Shown: in pieces, positions 8,710 through 17,085 of the stretch
Numbering within the stretch: position 1 is the first letter of the stretch
Layout of the letters: every line of letters begins with the position of its first letter
NCBI RefSeq assembly: GCF_946481715.1
Contig: NZ_CAMLOV010000078.1
Location: forward strand, 1 to 24,519
Reading direction: 5' to 3'
DNA from: an uncultured Mucilaginibacter sp.
GTDB lineage: Bacteria; Bacteroidota; Bacteroidia; Sphingobacteriales; Sphingobacteriaceae
DNA length: 24,519 nucleotides
Position numbers and translations under genes: made by a program
Notes under the pieces: model-generated
Told to the model about the DNA's origin: nothing
The model's input: only the letters and a program-made list of their open reading frames with translations
Databases searched by the model: none

Positions 8710-8717
8710 TACCTTTG
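8710..8717 (+). promoter_or_regulatory. -7 promoter box for mla operon
   Basis: TACCTTTG matches TAnnTTTG exactly and is the same octamer as in the MFS promoter. No TTTG occurs at the expected 19-21 nt; the closest TTG (8682-8684) is 25 nt away. The box ends only 9 nt before ATG 8727, implying a nearly leaderless mRNA or a later start codon. Confidence 0.5.
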
Positions 8718-8726
8718 CCCGCTTAA

Positions 8727-9536
8727 ATGAATACTATAAAAAGTACAACAAGGCCAATGCCCTCCCGCTTTTCGCGAGCGAAGGATAAGGTGGCCGATTT
8801 CTTCCTGATGCTGTATAATATATACAGCTTTGTGCTGCGCTTTTTTAAAGAAGTTTTATTACCCCCATACGATCTGAAAGAGATCGTGCGCCAGTGTTAC
8901 GAAACCGGCGTACGCTCGTTCACGCTTATCACCCTAACGGGCTTCATCGTTGGGGTTATTTTTACCAAGCAAAGCCGCCCTTCGCTTACCGGCTTCGGTG
9001 CTACCTCGTGGTTGCCCTCGCTGGTTTCTATCGCTATCATGAAAGCGCTTGCACCATTGGTTACTGCGCTTATTGCGGCAGGCAAGGTGGGCAGCAGTAT
9101 TGGTGCCGAACTGGGCTCCATGCGGGTTACCGAGCAGATAGACGCCATGGAGGTATCGGGCACCAAGCCTTTTAAATTTTTGGTGTGTACGCGCGTTATC
9201 GCCACTACCATCACCATACCCTTGCTGGCCACCTACGTTGCGTTTATCGCTTTATTGGGTGGCTACTTAAATGTTAGCGCTAACGAGGGTACCACCTACA
9301 CTACCTTTATGGAGCAGGCCTTCGAGCCGCTTACCTTTGTAGATTTTTGGGCATCGTTGAGCAAGGCCATCGTTTTTGGCTTCACTATTGGTATAGTAGG
9401 CTGCTACCAGGGCTTTAATGCCGACAAAGGCACCGAGGGCGTGGGTAAGGCAGCAAACGGCGCGGTTGTAACCGCCATGTTTTTGGTTTTTATCGAAGAA
9501 GTTTTAATTGTACAAATAGCCGGCTGGTTCCGCTAA
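8727..9536 (+). CDS. MlaE-like ABC permease (lipid transport)
   Basis: A 269-residue MlaE/YrbE-family permease, the inner-membrane subunit of an MCE lipid transporter moving phospholipids or related lipids between inner and outer membranes. The family block AELGSMRVTEQIDAM is at 127-141, preceded by AAGKVGSSIG, and the second conserved block GCYQGFNADKGTEGVGKA lies near the C-terminus. About five hydrophobic segments follow an amphipathic N-terminus. It starts the operon with mlaF 7 nt downstream. ATG 8727 sits very close to the promoter box; Met11 (8757) is a plausible alternative that loses only a poorly ordered, basic N-terminus. Confidence 0.93.
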   Translation: MNTIKSTTRPMPSRFSRAKDKVADFFLMLYNIYSFVLRFFKEVLLPPYDLKEIVRQCYETGVRSFTLITLTGFIVGVIFTKQSRPSLTGFGATSWLPSLVSIAIMKALAPLVTALIAAGKVGSSIGAELGSMRVTEQIDAMEVSGTKPFKFLVCTRVIATTITIPLLATYVAFIALLGGYLNVSANEGTTYTTFMEQAFEPLTFVDFWASLSKAIVFGFTIGIVGCYQGFNADKGTEGVGKAANGAVVTAMFLVFIEEVLIVQIAGWFR

Positions 9537-9543
9537 TAACTAT

Positions 9544-10317
9544 ATGGAAAAGCACAAGGCGAAAATAGATACAAGCAACGAGGTTGTTAAAATACGCGGA
9601 CTGGAGAAATCCTTTGGCGATTACGACGTACTGCGCGGCATCGACCTCGACCTTTTCCAGGGAGAGAACCTGGTAGTGCTGGGCCGCTCGGGTACCGGTA
9701 AATCGGTATTGATCAAACTCATCTCGGGGCTGTTGAGGCCCGATGCAGGCACCATTGAAGTTTTAGGCAACGATGTGGCTAACATCAGCCAGCGCGAACT
9801 GGAAGCCCTGCGCATACGCATTGGCTTCTCGTTTCAAAACAGCGCCTTGTACGATAGTATGACGGTGCGGAAAAACCTGGAGTTCCCGCTGGTGCGCAAC
9901 CGCAAGGGCATCACCCGGGCCGAGATAGATAAAAATGTGGAGAGCGTTTTGGATGCCGTTGGGCTCTCGCAAACCATCAACCAGATGCCGTCGGAGCTTT
10001 CGGGCGGGCAGCGCAAGCGTATTGGTATTGCCCGCACGCTGATCCTCAACCCCGAAATTATGATGTATGATGAGCCTACCGCAGGCCTCGACCCTATCAC
10101 CTGCATCGAAATAAACGACCTGATAAACGAAGTACAGCAAAACTATAACACCTCATCCATCATTATTACGCACGACCTTACGTGCGCCAAACAAACCGGC
10201 GACCGGGTTGCCATGTTGTTAGACGGGCAGTTTCAGCGGGTGGGTACATTTGAGGAAGTTTTTAAAACCGACGACGTTAGGGTAAAACCTTTTTACGATT
10301 ATAATTTTACAGAATAA
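9544..10317 (+). CDS. MlaF-like ABC ATPase (lipid transport)
   Basis: A 257-residue ABC ATPase partnering the MlaE permease on its cytoplasmic face. All nucleotide-binding elements are present: Walker A GRSGTGKS (47-54), Q-loop Gln98, signature LSGGQ (152-156), Walker B IMMYDEPTAGLDP with Asp176-Glu177, and the switch His210. The FQNSALYDSMTVRKNL stretch after the Q-loop is typical of MlaF. It sits between mlaE (7 nt upstream) and the MCE protein gene (19 nt downstream), which is the canonical order. Confidence 0.94.
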   Translation: MEKHKAKIDTSNEVVKIRGLEKSFGDYDVLRGIDLDLFQGENLVVLGRSGTGKSVLIKLISGLLRPDAGTIEVLGNDVANISQRELEALRIRIGFSFQNSALYDSMTVRKNLEFPLVRNRKGITRAEIDKNVESVLDAVGLSQTINQMPSELSGGQRKRIGIARTLILNPEIMMYDEPTAGLDPITCIEINDLINEVQQNYNTSSIIITHDLTCAKQTGDRVAMLLDGQFQRVGTFEEVFKTDDVRVKPFYDYNFTE

Positions 10318-10336
10318 AAAAATACCCCATAGCAAA

Positions 10337-11326
10337 ATGGATGCATCAGAAAACAAGAGATCAATCATAGTAGGCATATTTGTACTGCTCGGCGTAGCCG
10401 TATTTGTAATAGGCATACTTACACTGGGCGGCCAAAACAAAAGCTTTGTAAAAAGCTTCCGCCTTAGCGCGGTATTTACCGACGTGGCCGGCTTAAAAAA
10501 GGGCAACAACGTATGGTTCTCGGGCGTAAAGGTGGGCACCATCAAATCTGTACGCTTTACCAACAGCGCACAGGTAGATGTGGATATGAGCATAGAGGCC
10601 GCCACCCAGCAATACATACACCGCAACGCCCTGGCGCACATCAGCAGCGACGGTTTAATAGGCAACAAAATTATTGTGATAGATGGCGGGAGCCCGCAGG
10701 CACCAATAGTGCAGGACGGCGACGTACTGCAGGCAGCCAAACTGCTCTCTACCGACGATATTATGGCCACCCTGCAAAAAAACAACGAGAACCTGCTGGC
10801 CATCACTACCGATTTTAAAGCCCTCGGCCACCAAATACTGGCAGGTAAAGGCACCGTTGGCGCTTTGTTAGCCGATAGCACCATGGCCATGCAACTACGC
10901 GCCGCAATGCGCAACCTGCAAACCACCACGGCAACCGCATCGCGTATGGCAGTTGAGCTAAACACCTTTGGCGCTAAAATGAACACCAAGGGCGGGCTTG
11001 CCGACAAGTTGCTTACCGATACCGTTGCGTTTAACCGCATCCAGGAATCGGTTACCAAACTAAAGGAAGCGGCCAACAACGCCACTATCCTTACCGAAAA
11101 CCTGAACAAGGCCAGCAACAAACTCAACAGTACCGATAACATCCTGGGCGTTTTACTAAACGACCCCAAAGGCGCCGCCAAAGTACAAAACACCATCGAC
11201 CAGCTACAACAAAGCTCCGTAAAACTAAACGACGACCTGGAAGCCGTACAGCATAACTTCCTGCTCCGCGGGTTCTTCAAAAAGAAGGAAAAAGCAAAAC
11301 AGGACAGTTTAAAGGGGAAAATATAA
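10337..11326 (+). CDS. MlaD-like MCE-domain protein
   Basis: A 329-residue substrate-binding component of the MCE transporter. A short cytoplasmic tail is followed by one membrane helix (about 9-30) and a single MCE domain (about 41-118) containing VFTDVAGLKKGNNVWFSGVKVG and the ISSDGLIGNKIIVI segment. The C-terminal 190 residues are long predicted helices and coiled coil, longer than in E. coli MlaD and closer to the extended Bacteroidota forms. It is anchored in the inner membrane and faces the periplasm. It is the last gene of the operon, followed by an intrinsic terminator. No MlaB or MlaC homologue is present in the window. Confidence 0.92.
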   Translation: MDASENKRSIIVGIFVLLGVAVFVIGILTLGGQNKSFVKSFRLSAVFTDVAGLKKGNNVWFSGVKVGTIKSVRFTNSAQVDVDMSIEAATQQYIHRNALAHISSDGLIGNKIIVIDGGSPQAPIVQDGDVLQAAKLLSTDDIMATLQKNNENLLAITTDFKALGHQILAGKGTVGALLADSTMAMQLRAAMRNLQTTTATASRMAVELNTFGAKMNTKGGLADKLLTDTVAFNRIQESVTKLKEAANNATILTENLNKASNKLNSTDNILGVLLNDPKGAAKVQNTIDQLQQSSVKLNDDLEAVQHNFLLRGFFKKKEKAKQDSLKGKI

Positions 11327-11344
11327 AAGGAGATTTACTTCTGC

Positions 11345-11379
11345 AAAAAAGCGATGGGCTTGGAACTCATCGCTTTTTT
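11345..11379 (+). terminator. Intrinsic terminator after mlaD
   Basis: AAAAAAGCGATG and CATCGCTTTTTT form a 12-bp stem around an 11-nt loop, with the T-run closing the stem, 18 nt after the mlaD stop. Confidence 0.88.
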
Positions 11380-11464
11380 GTGCAATTCCCTCCCCCGGGG
11401 AGGGGTGCGGCCGGCATGAGCGCAAAGGCAGGGAGGGGTTTAGCCAGTATGCATTTACCATAGA

Positions 11465-11514
11465 AGACACGAGAAGCTTTCGCCCGCCAGCCCTGCACGT
11501 CATTCTCGCGCCAG
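11465..11514 (+). repeat. Island border inverted repeat, left copy
   Basis: These 50 nt match the reverse complement of 19680-19729 at 43 positions without gaps (compared base by base). The core CGTCATTCTCGC is identical. The two copies enclose both defence-like operons and the hairpin cluster. Confidence 0.85.
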
Positions 11515-11712
11515 AAGAGGGATAACACCGACCACAAGCTGGATTTCTACATCAGGTATTTGATTGTTTATAAATCAAAAAGCATTCAAAGATTGAATAT
11601 TTTAATTGCTACGCCTCTAAAGCTCCTTGAAAACGAAGATTCCATAACATAATTATGATGATTTGTCAGTCGCGTTTGATACTGATAATAAATATATAGG
11701 GTCGCCTGTATT

Positions 11713-11737
11713 AATACTAATATTTTTAGTATTTTTG
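11713..11737 (+). promoter_or_regulatory. Putative promoter with overlapping palindrome
   Basis: A perfect 8-bp inverted repeat, AATACTAA/TTAGTATT with a 5-nt loop (11713-11733), overlaps TATTTTTG (11730-11737), a match to the TAnnTTTG -7 box. It lies 36 nt before ATG 11773. No good -33 TTTG was found. The geometry suits a repressor site (inference). Confidence 0.4.
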
Positions 11738-11772
11738 ATAAAATGCTTGGTTAATGAAATCTTAGCATATCA

Positions 11773-13836
11773 ATGTATAAGTCGAATTTTCAATTATATT
11801 TGATGAATCCTTATCCGCAAAATACTATGTTAGTTGATATTAAAGGCAAGATAAACGAAAAGAAGTTAGCTTACAATAATACTTTGTTGCCCTTATTCGA
11901 AGCGGTTGTGAATTCAATACATGCGATCGAAGAAGATAGTGCGACAAAACCAGGTATCATCAAAATAAAGCTGATCCGTTCTAAACAAACCGCTGCCAAC
12001 TTAGGGGATAACATCTCGCTCCCCTCATTTAAGGACTTTATTATTCAGGATAACGGCATTGGATTTACAGAACGAAATTATGAGTCCTTCAATTTTGCAC
12101 ACTCTACCTATAAAGAAAAACGAGGTGGCAAAGGTATTGGTCGGTTCGTTTGGCTGCGTGCGTTTCAAAAAGCCGAAATAGAAAGCATGTTCACGGAGAA
12201 TGATCAATGGTTTCACCGAAAATTTAATTTTGAACCTACGAAAAACGGAATTGAAAAGCCGGTTTGTGATCCACTGGTTGAGGGGACCCGTCAGCGTACG
12301 ACTACAGTAAAATTAATCGGCTTGAGGGAAAATTATCAAAAATGGTGCAATACAAACATTGAGGATATTGCCTATAAAATAATTGAACACTGTTTTATAT
12401 ATTTTTTAAGATCCGATTGCCCGCGTATTATCATTACAGACGAGCAAACGGAAATTGTTGTAAACGACCGTTTTTCACTATTTACAAGGGGGCAAGTCTC
12501 GGAAAAGACTTTTAAGGTTCGGGACGAATCATTTACAATCGATTTAGTTAAAATATACAATGCCCGTGTTGACAATAAAATACATTACTGTGCCAATACA
12601 AGGGAAGTGCAGAATGAAAAGATGAGTGGGGAAATCCCGGAACTCGATACGATGATTACCGACGAAAATGGCGACAGGTTTTCAGTCGCGGTCTATATAA
12701 TGGGTGACTACCTGGACAGGTATGTAAATGAAGAGCGTACCCAGATTAATTTTATAAAAAAGACAGATTCTGATATTCCGTACCCGAATGAAGTTACTCA
12801 GGAAGAGATCAGGAATGCTGCCTGTGAGTTGGTCAGGTCTGAACTGGCACCATATCTGGAACAATTGTCCGAGGTAAGGCTCGAAAAGGTGGTTAATACT
12901 ATTCACCGGCATCCACAGTATAAGCAGCTGTTAAAATACAAGCGTGATTCGCTACGCCGTATTAAGTCAAACCTTACAGAGGACGAAATGGAGGTGGAAT
13001 TGTTCAAGATCCAGCAGCAGCTTGACTACGAAACAAAAAACGAAGCTAAGGAGATATTGAAATTTATAGATAACTCTGATGATAAGGAAGAATTTCAAAA
13101 GCAGCATTCTGAAATATATGATAAGATTATAGAAGTTGGCAATTCCAAATTATCACAATATATTATTCACCGTAAACTGGTTTTAGATTTATTGGATAAG
13201 CACATTAAACCGAAGAAAGACGGTGCTTTTGCGAAAGAAGATGCCGTACATCGTTTAATATTTCCTTTAAAGACTCTTTCCGATGATATCGGTTTTGAAG
13301 ATCATAACTTATGGGTTATAGATGAGCGTTTGGCTTATCACAAATACCTGGCATCTGATAAGAAATTTAAAGAAATTAAGGTACTCAATTCTGCCTCAGC
13401 TGACCGTCCGGACATTATTGTATTTAACAAGCCATTTGCGTTCACCAACGACGAAAAACCTTACTCGTCTGTGGTTTTAATCGAATTTAAACGGCCTATG
13501 CGCGATGATTACTCCGAAAACGAGAACCCCATCAATCAAATTAATCGTTATGCCGGTGAAATTGCTGAAAATGAGGCGAAAGATAAGGACAATCGCACAT
13601 TAGATATTAAAACTAATACACCGATATACGCCTACATCGTCTGCGATCTTACTAAAAACCTTCGAAAATTTGCCCGCGATGCAGGTTACAAACCGCTGCC
13701 GGATAACGATGGCTTTTTTGCCTTCAATGATAATTATAATCTATACATCGAAATTATCAGCTTCGATAAACTGATTAAAGACTCAAAACAGCGTAATAAA
13801 ATACTTTTTGACAAGCTGAATTTACCTACTAATTAG
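11773..13836 (+). CDS. GHKL ATPase fused to PD-(D/E)xK-like nuclease
   Basis: A 687-residue two-domain protein. The N-terminal part is a GHKL (Hsp90/MutL/MORC-type) ATPase: N-box LFEAVVNSIHA with Glu43 and Asn47, DNGIGF at 93-98, and the lid GGKGIGRF at 118-125. A middle region follows, charged and helical between about 340 and 480. The C-terminal part has a restriction-nuclease core: AVHRLIFPL (491-499), then RPDIIVF with Asp547 and VLIEFKR with Glu571 and Lys573. The protein probably couples ATP-driven conformational change to nucleic-acid cleavage (inference). ATG 11773 is the longest start; ATG 11803 and 11827 would leave the ATPase intact. It is first in unit A, 12 nt before the FRG gene, and looks AT-richer than the flanking operons. 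Confidence 0.82.
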   Translation: MYKSNFQLYLMNPYPQNTMLVDIKGKINEKKLAYNNTLLPLFEAVVNSIHAIEEDSATKPGIIKIKLIRSKQTAANLGDNISLPSFKDFIIQDNGIGFTERNYESFNFAHSTYKEKRGGKGIGRFVWLRAFQKAEIESMFTENDQWFHRKFNFEPTKNGIEKPVCDPLVEGTRQRTTTVKLIGLRENYQKWCNTNIEDIAYKIIEHCFIYFLRSDCPRIIITDEQTEIVVNDRFSLFTRGQVSEKTFKVRDESFTIDLVKIYNARVDNKIHYCANTREVQNEKMSGEIPELDTMITDENGDRFSVAVYIMGDYLDRYVNEERTQINFIKKTDSDIPYPNEVTQEEIRNAACELVRSELAPYLEQLSEVRLEKVVNTIHRHPQYKQLLKYKRDSLRRIKSNLTEDEMEVELFKIQQQLDYETKNEAKEILKFIDNSDDKEEFQKQHSEIYDKIIEVGNSKLSQYIIHRKLVLDLLDKHIKPKKDGAFAKEDAVHRLIFPLKTLSDDIGFEDHNLWVIDERLAYHKYLASDKKFKEIKVLNSASADRPDIIVFNKPFAFTNDEKPYSSVVLIEFKRPMRDDYSENENPINQINRYAGEIAENEAKDKDNRTLDIKTNTPIYAYIVCDLTKNLRKFARDAGYKPLPDNDGFFAFNDNYNLYIEIISFDKLIKDSKQRNKILFDKLNLPTN

Positions 13837-13848
13837 AGCGTTAGTTAC

Positions 13849-14757
13849 ATGAAAAAAGATGTTCCGGTAAACTTAATGCTCAAATTTATCCGGGACAGGC
13901 AATACTTGAAGTCATTTAAAGACTACGTGGTTTATTCTGACATAGGCAGGCCGCATCTGACTATCGCCCATCCGGCTATACTGGCAACTTTTATGGGGTA
14001 CTTGAAATACCAGGTGAAGCAAAGTAAAACGGGAAATGAGGTTTTTTTTAGGGGACAAACACAGGATCACCCACACATAATCCCCAGCCTCCTGCGCGGT
14101 GAAGATCTTAACCGGATTAATACACTTTCTGCCGCTTACGAGGAGCTGAAAGCAGAAGCCCGGAAACTGTTTGATAACCGGCGCTTTCGTATGGAAACCC
14201 TAGATAATTTTTTTCAGCATTACGGCATCAAATCCAAAACTCTTGATTTGGTTGATAATCTGTATATCTCGGTTTGGTTTGCGACCAACTCTTGGAAACA
14301 GGTGGAAGGTTTTGAGAGTTTATGCATCCATGAGCCAAGCAGCCAGCCTTATGGTTGGATTTATTTTATGTCCGTTGAACCGCCAAAACCAGGCACGAAA
14401 TCTACCGATCCTAATTTTAGCGGTTACTGTAACTTGCGGGAATATCACTCTTCGCTCAGTGCACGGTTGCACTGTCAGCATGGTATTACTTATTTCAGAC
14501 CGAACGACGGCGCGTGGACGGCTGACAACCGCACATTCGACGACCTTTGTATCGCAGCGGTAAAATTTCCGAATTCACAGGAATTTAAAATGGACGGTAC
14601 CATTTTTACTAAAGAATTTTTATTTCCTAATTCGGAAATCGATAACACGTATAAACTATTACGTGAGGAACGTTTTGCCAAACTCTTAGCGGGCGTCGAA
14701 ACAAAGTACGGTTTGGCCGCAGGCGATTTAGGGCGTATCTGGACGTATAATTTTTAA
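13849..14757 (+). CDS. FRG-domain protein
   Basis: A 302-residue protein with the FRG domain named for its Phe-Arg-Gly motif: FFRGQTQDHPHIIPSLLRG (66-84), then FFQHYGIKSKTLDL (121-134), matching the usual QHYG-x-T-R-L-L-D pattern, then LYISVWFA (138-145). The ARLHCQHGITYF segment (205-216) fits the late conserved Gln-Gly motif. FRG domains occur widely in bacterial toxin and phage-defence loci, but their biochemistry is not something I can state. There is no signal or membrane segment. The gene starts 12 nt after the GHKL-nuclease, so the two are probably cotranscribed and act together, perhaps as effector and sensor (inference). Confidence 0.8.
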   Translation: MKKDVPVNLMLKFIRDRQYLKSFKDYVVYSDIGRPHLTIAHPAILATFMGYLKYQVKQSKTGNEVFFRGQTQDHPHIIPSLLRGEDLNRINTLSAAYEELKAEARKLFDNRRFRMETLDNFFQHYGIKSKTLDLVDNLYISVWFATNSWKQVEGFESLCIHEPSSQPYGWIYFMSVEPPKPGTKSTDPNFSGYCNLREYHSSLSARLHCQHGITYFRPNDGAWTADNRTFDDLCIAAVKFPNSQEFKMDGTIFTKEFLFPNSEIDNTYKLLREERFAKLLAGVETKYGLAAGDLGRIWTYNF

Positions 14758-14781
14758 CGAAGTTCTATACGACAAAACGAA

Positions 14782-15119
14782 ATGAACAATAACTATTTAC
14801 AACTGTTGCAGGCTTGATTCTTCAAAAAGTGCCTGAAGAAGAATTAATGATCGGGACGGCTTACCGCGAAGGCCATGACTACGCGATTGTGTCGCTGAAC
14901 GAATATGCCCGCCACAACGTTAATCTACATTTATATTGCTCACAGGCAGGACGTTTCTTTTTAGAGATTGAGGATCTTGATAGTGACTACGAAGCACAAT
15001 TCGTTTCGCTGCGCGATGAAGACCTGATTGTGATCCCGGAAGGCCTTCGGGTGCTGATGTCAGCTACCGCGCAAACAGGAAAATTTGTGACTTTCGGAAA
15101 GGATCAGCTTAATCCATAA
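14782..15119 (+). CDS. Small unknown protein; start or frame uncertain
   Basis: The main open frame (14793-15119) encodes about 100 residues, rich in acidic and beta-forming residues, with no known domain. In frame it has only a TTG start at 14814 or an internal ATG at 14847. An ATG at 14782 in another frame begins MNNNYLQLLQ and stops at 14815-14817; a single -1 shift near 14806-14810 would join it smoothly to AGLILQKVPEEELMIG. So the gene may start at TTG, carry a real or sequencing frameshift, or follow an 11-codon leader peptide. It lies 24 nt (ATG) or 56 nt (TTG) after the FRG gene, and is probably the third gene of unit A. Confidence 0.55.
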
Positions 15120-15227
15120 TTTCCCTCATATACTCAAAATATTATAAATGGCAATGGCGATGAACGGTTAAATTGACCATCCGTTTTACTTAAAGAAATA
15201 TTGAAAAATTTAGTACTATTAAGCATG

Positions 15228-15267
15228 ATATGCCTGTTTCAATAGTTTTGCAATAGTGTAGGCATAT
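15228..15267 (+). promoter_or_regulatory. Putative promoter bracketed by inverted repeat
   Basis: ATATGCCT (15228-15235) and AGGCATAT (15260-15267) form a perfect 8-bp inverted repeat with a 24-nt spacer. Between them lies TAGTTTTG (15243-15250), matching the TAnnTTTG -7 box, and a repeated CAATAG. It is about 65 nt before ATG 15316 in a 196-nt gap, so unit B probably has its own promoter. No -33 element was found at the proper distance. Confidence 0.4.
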
Positions 15268-15315
15268 TTTATTTATTTTTAGAGCAGATCAATTTGCCTT
15301 ATCGCTTTTTACATC

Positions 15316-17085
15316 ATGACCAATCGCTTAATTTTTGTTTATATAAAAGATTTGTACGGGTTTAGTCCGTTTTCTATCAATTTCAGCAATGACTATGATA
15401 TTTCTTTGGATGGTTATGAACTAACGATTTTGCAAAAAACAAACCGGTTCAAATCATTGCTGGGGGATAATATTTCTGACATCAATATAATAGCTGGGGA
15501 AAATGGTATCGGGAAAACAACATTGTTGCGTAAGCTGGCAGAGCTGATCAGTTTCCCTGAAGATGATAACCACGCGGAAAACTATGAATATCTCATGGTT
15601 TATCAGATTGATGAAAACAGGATAAGAGTAATCAATTTATTAGAGAAACAGGTCGATCGCAAGGGTGATAAAAGGTTGTTGGCGATGATAGATGAAGACT
15701 TTAAGAACGAAAGTCGGACACCACCTAAAAGTATCATCTATTATTCACCCTTCCTCGATTTTAACTTGCTTGATGTACATACCCGGGATAAGGATTATCC
15801 GGTCGTCGATATTTCCCAAACTAATATTTTATTACAGGACACGGAAGATAACGAAGATCAGCATGAAACACAGCATGACCTGTTTGCCCATAAAATTAGG
15901 AATATGACGCGCCAGTTAATCATGGTGAAAAATAAACGAAAGATGGTTGAGATACCATTTGAGGTTCCTAAAAACGTAGATATTAAATTTAACCGTCTCA
16001 ATTTTAATGCAGAGGATATACCGATCAGGGGCAAGTCTATATTTGATCACTTAAACGATAAATGTGCGGAGCATTTACGTGCTTATCCTGAAAGTAAATT
16101 ATCAGAGGTTACTTATTCTAAACTTGTTTTTTTAAGAAATTTGTTAAGCCTCTATTTTCTTGCAGTGACCAGTGATAAAAGCCAGCAGGCGCTTCGTGAT
16201 CGTTATATCAGGTCAATTATCGAGGAAATCACCACTTTCAACGACCCGGATCCCGAAAAGCTTATCCGATTGGTAAAAAAGTTCTTCAAGTTAGAAACCC
16301 ATTTCGGTGCTCCGATATATAATGAACTTATTAAGGTTGTTTTAAAAGCACTCGAGACTAAAAGTAACCATGTGCATATTGACCGTTCTACGGATCAAGC
16401 CCGTTTAAGGGTAAGTCTTTCCGCACCAATTATCAATAGTTTACTGACAATGCTTGCCAGTCGGCCAAATAGCCATCTTTACCATAAGTTTACCACAAAT
16501 CACTTGTTTAAGTTCATTTCCTTGGAGTGGTCTAATCTAAGCAGTGGTGAAAAAGGATTTTTAGATATTTTTTCACGTCTGCTGATGGCCAAAGATCAGA
16601 TGATTAAAGGTGATGATACTATTTTTATTATGCTGGATGAGGGTGAAGTCGGCTTCCACCCGAGTTGGCAAATGAATTACATATGGTATTTAAGGGAGTT
16701 TCTGTCAAAGGCGTTTAAAGGATACAATTTACAAATTTTATTAGCTACTCATTCTCCGTTGGTGCTTTCTGATCTGCCGAAGGAAAGAGTACATCTTTTT
16801 AAAAAATTCAAAGTGGAGAAACGCTTTGTAAGCGGAAAAATGGAGACTTTCGGAACGCTTGCGCAAAATGTCAGCGTTTTACTCACCCAGGATTTTTTCA
16901 TTAATAACACTTTGATAGGCACGATGGCAAGGCGTTATATCGACGATATTATTACGCGTATCCATAGCGTTAATAAGAAACAATTAGAACCCTATGCGAA
17001 TATTGCAGCCGATATCGAACAGATCGATGAGCCCGTGATCAAGAAACTTTTGTTAAACGAACTTAAACGCCGGGAGAATGCTTAA
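15316..17085 (+). CDS. OLD/ABC-type AAA ATPase (PtuA-like)
   Basis: A 589-residue ATPase of the SMC/OLD/AAA_15-21 superfamily. Walker A GENGIGKTT is at 61-69, the ABC-like signature LSSGEKG at 408-414, Walker B TIFIMLDEGEVGFHP at 435-449 with Asp441-Glu442, and the switch ATHSPLVLS with His479. The long middle insert (about 180-400) is helical and unassigned. No TOPRIM motif follows the ATPase core, so it is not a full OLD nuclease. Its stop overlaps the downstream HNH gene by 8 nt, indicating translational coupling. An ATPase of this type followed by an HNH protein is the Septu (PtuA/PtuB) arrangement; GajA-like or RloC-like alternatives fit less well. Confidence 0.82.
   Translation: MTNRLIFVYIKDLYGFSPFSINFSNDYDISLDGYELTILQKTNRFKSLLGDNISDINIIAGENGIGKTTLLRKLAELISFPEDDNHAENYEYLMVYQIDENRIRVINLLEKQVDRKGDKRLLAMIDEDFKNESRTPPKSIIYYSPFLDFNLLDVHTRDKDYPVVDISQTNILLQDTEDNEDQHETQHDLFAHKIRNMTRQLIMVKNKRKMVEIPFEVPKNVDIKFNRLNFNAEDIPIRGKSIFDHLNDKCAEHLRAYPESKLSEVTYSKLVFLRNLLSLYFLAVTSDKSQQALRDRYIRSIIEEITTFNDPDPEKLIRLVKKFFKLETHFGAPIYNELIKVVLKALETKSNHVHIDRSTDQARLRVSLSAPIINSLLTMLASRPNSHLYHKFTTNHLFKFISLEWSNLSSGEKGFLDIFSRLLMAKDQMIKGDDTIFIMLDEGEVGFHPSWQMNYIWYLREFLSKAFKGYNLQILLATHSPLVLSDLPKERVHLFKKFKVEKRFVSGKMETFGTLAQNVSVLLTQDFFINNTLIGTMARRYIDDIITRIHSVNKKQLEPYANIAADIEQIDEPVIKKLLLNELKRRENA

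Larger units (their letters stand above)
8165..8726. other. 562-nt gene-free divergent region
   Basis: This separates the minus-strand araC-like gene from the plus-strand mla operon. It holds, in order, an AT-rich stretch beside the araC-like start, a run of T- and A-tract sequences rich in TTTTTGG and its complement (about 8260-8370), the right arm of the 38-nt inverted repeat (8380-8417), a GC-rich block of CTTCCGGG-type near-repeats (about 8440-8550), and the mla promoter. The 70-codon open frame at 8413-8625 starts inside the repeat and has no protein-like features, so I do not call it a gene. Confidence 0.7.
11380..11772. other. Gene-free left border of the defence-like island
   Basis: No gene seen. 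It contains a GC-rich palindrome (CCCTCCCC/GGGGAGGG, 11388-11404), a GGCAGGGAGGGG repeat of the same type (about 11428), the left 50-nt border repeat (11465-11514), then an abrupt change to AT-rich sequence leading to the putative promoter of the first island gene. No tRNA or attachment site is recognisable. Confidence 0.6.

Noticed and set aside
10219..11280. 353-codon open frame antisense to the MCE gene
   Set aside because: The plus strand encodes a clear MCE protein in operon with mlaE and mlaF; the antisense frame is Ser/Leu-rich low-quality sequence produced by codon bias.
15316..17085. Full OLD-family nuclease or Gabija GajA
   Set aside because: The ATPase core is followed by only about 100 helical residues with no TOPRIM Glu and Asp-x-Asp motifs, and no UvrD-like helicase gene is adjacent.
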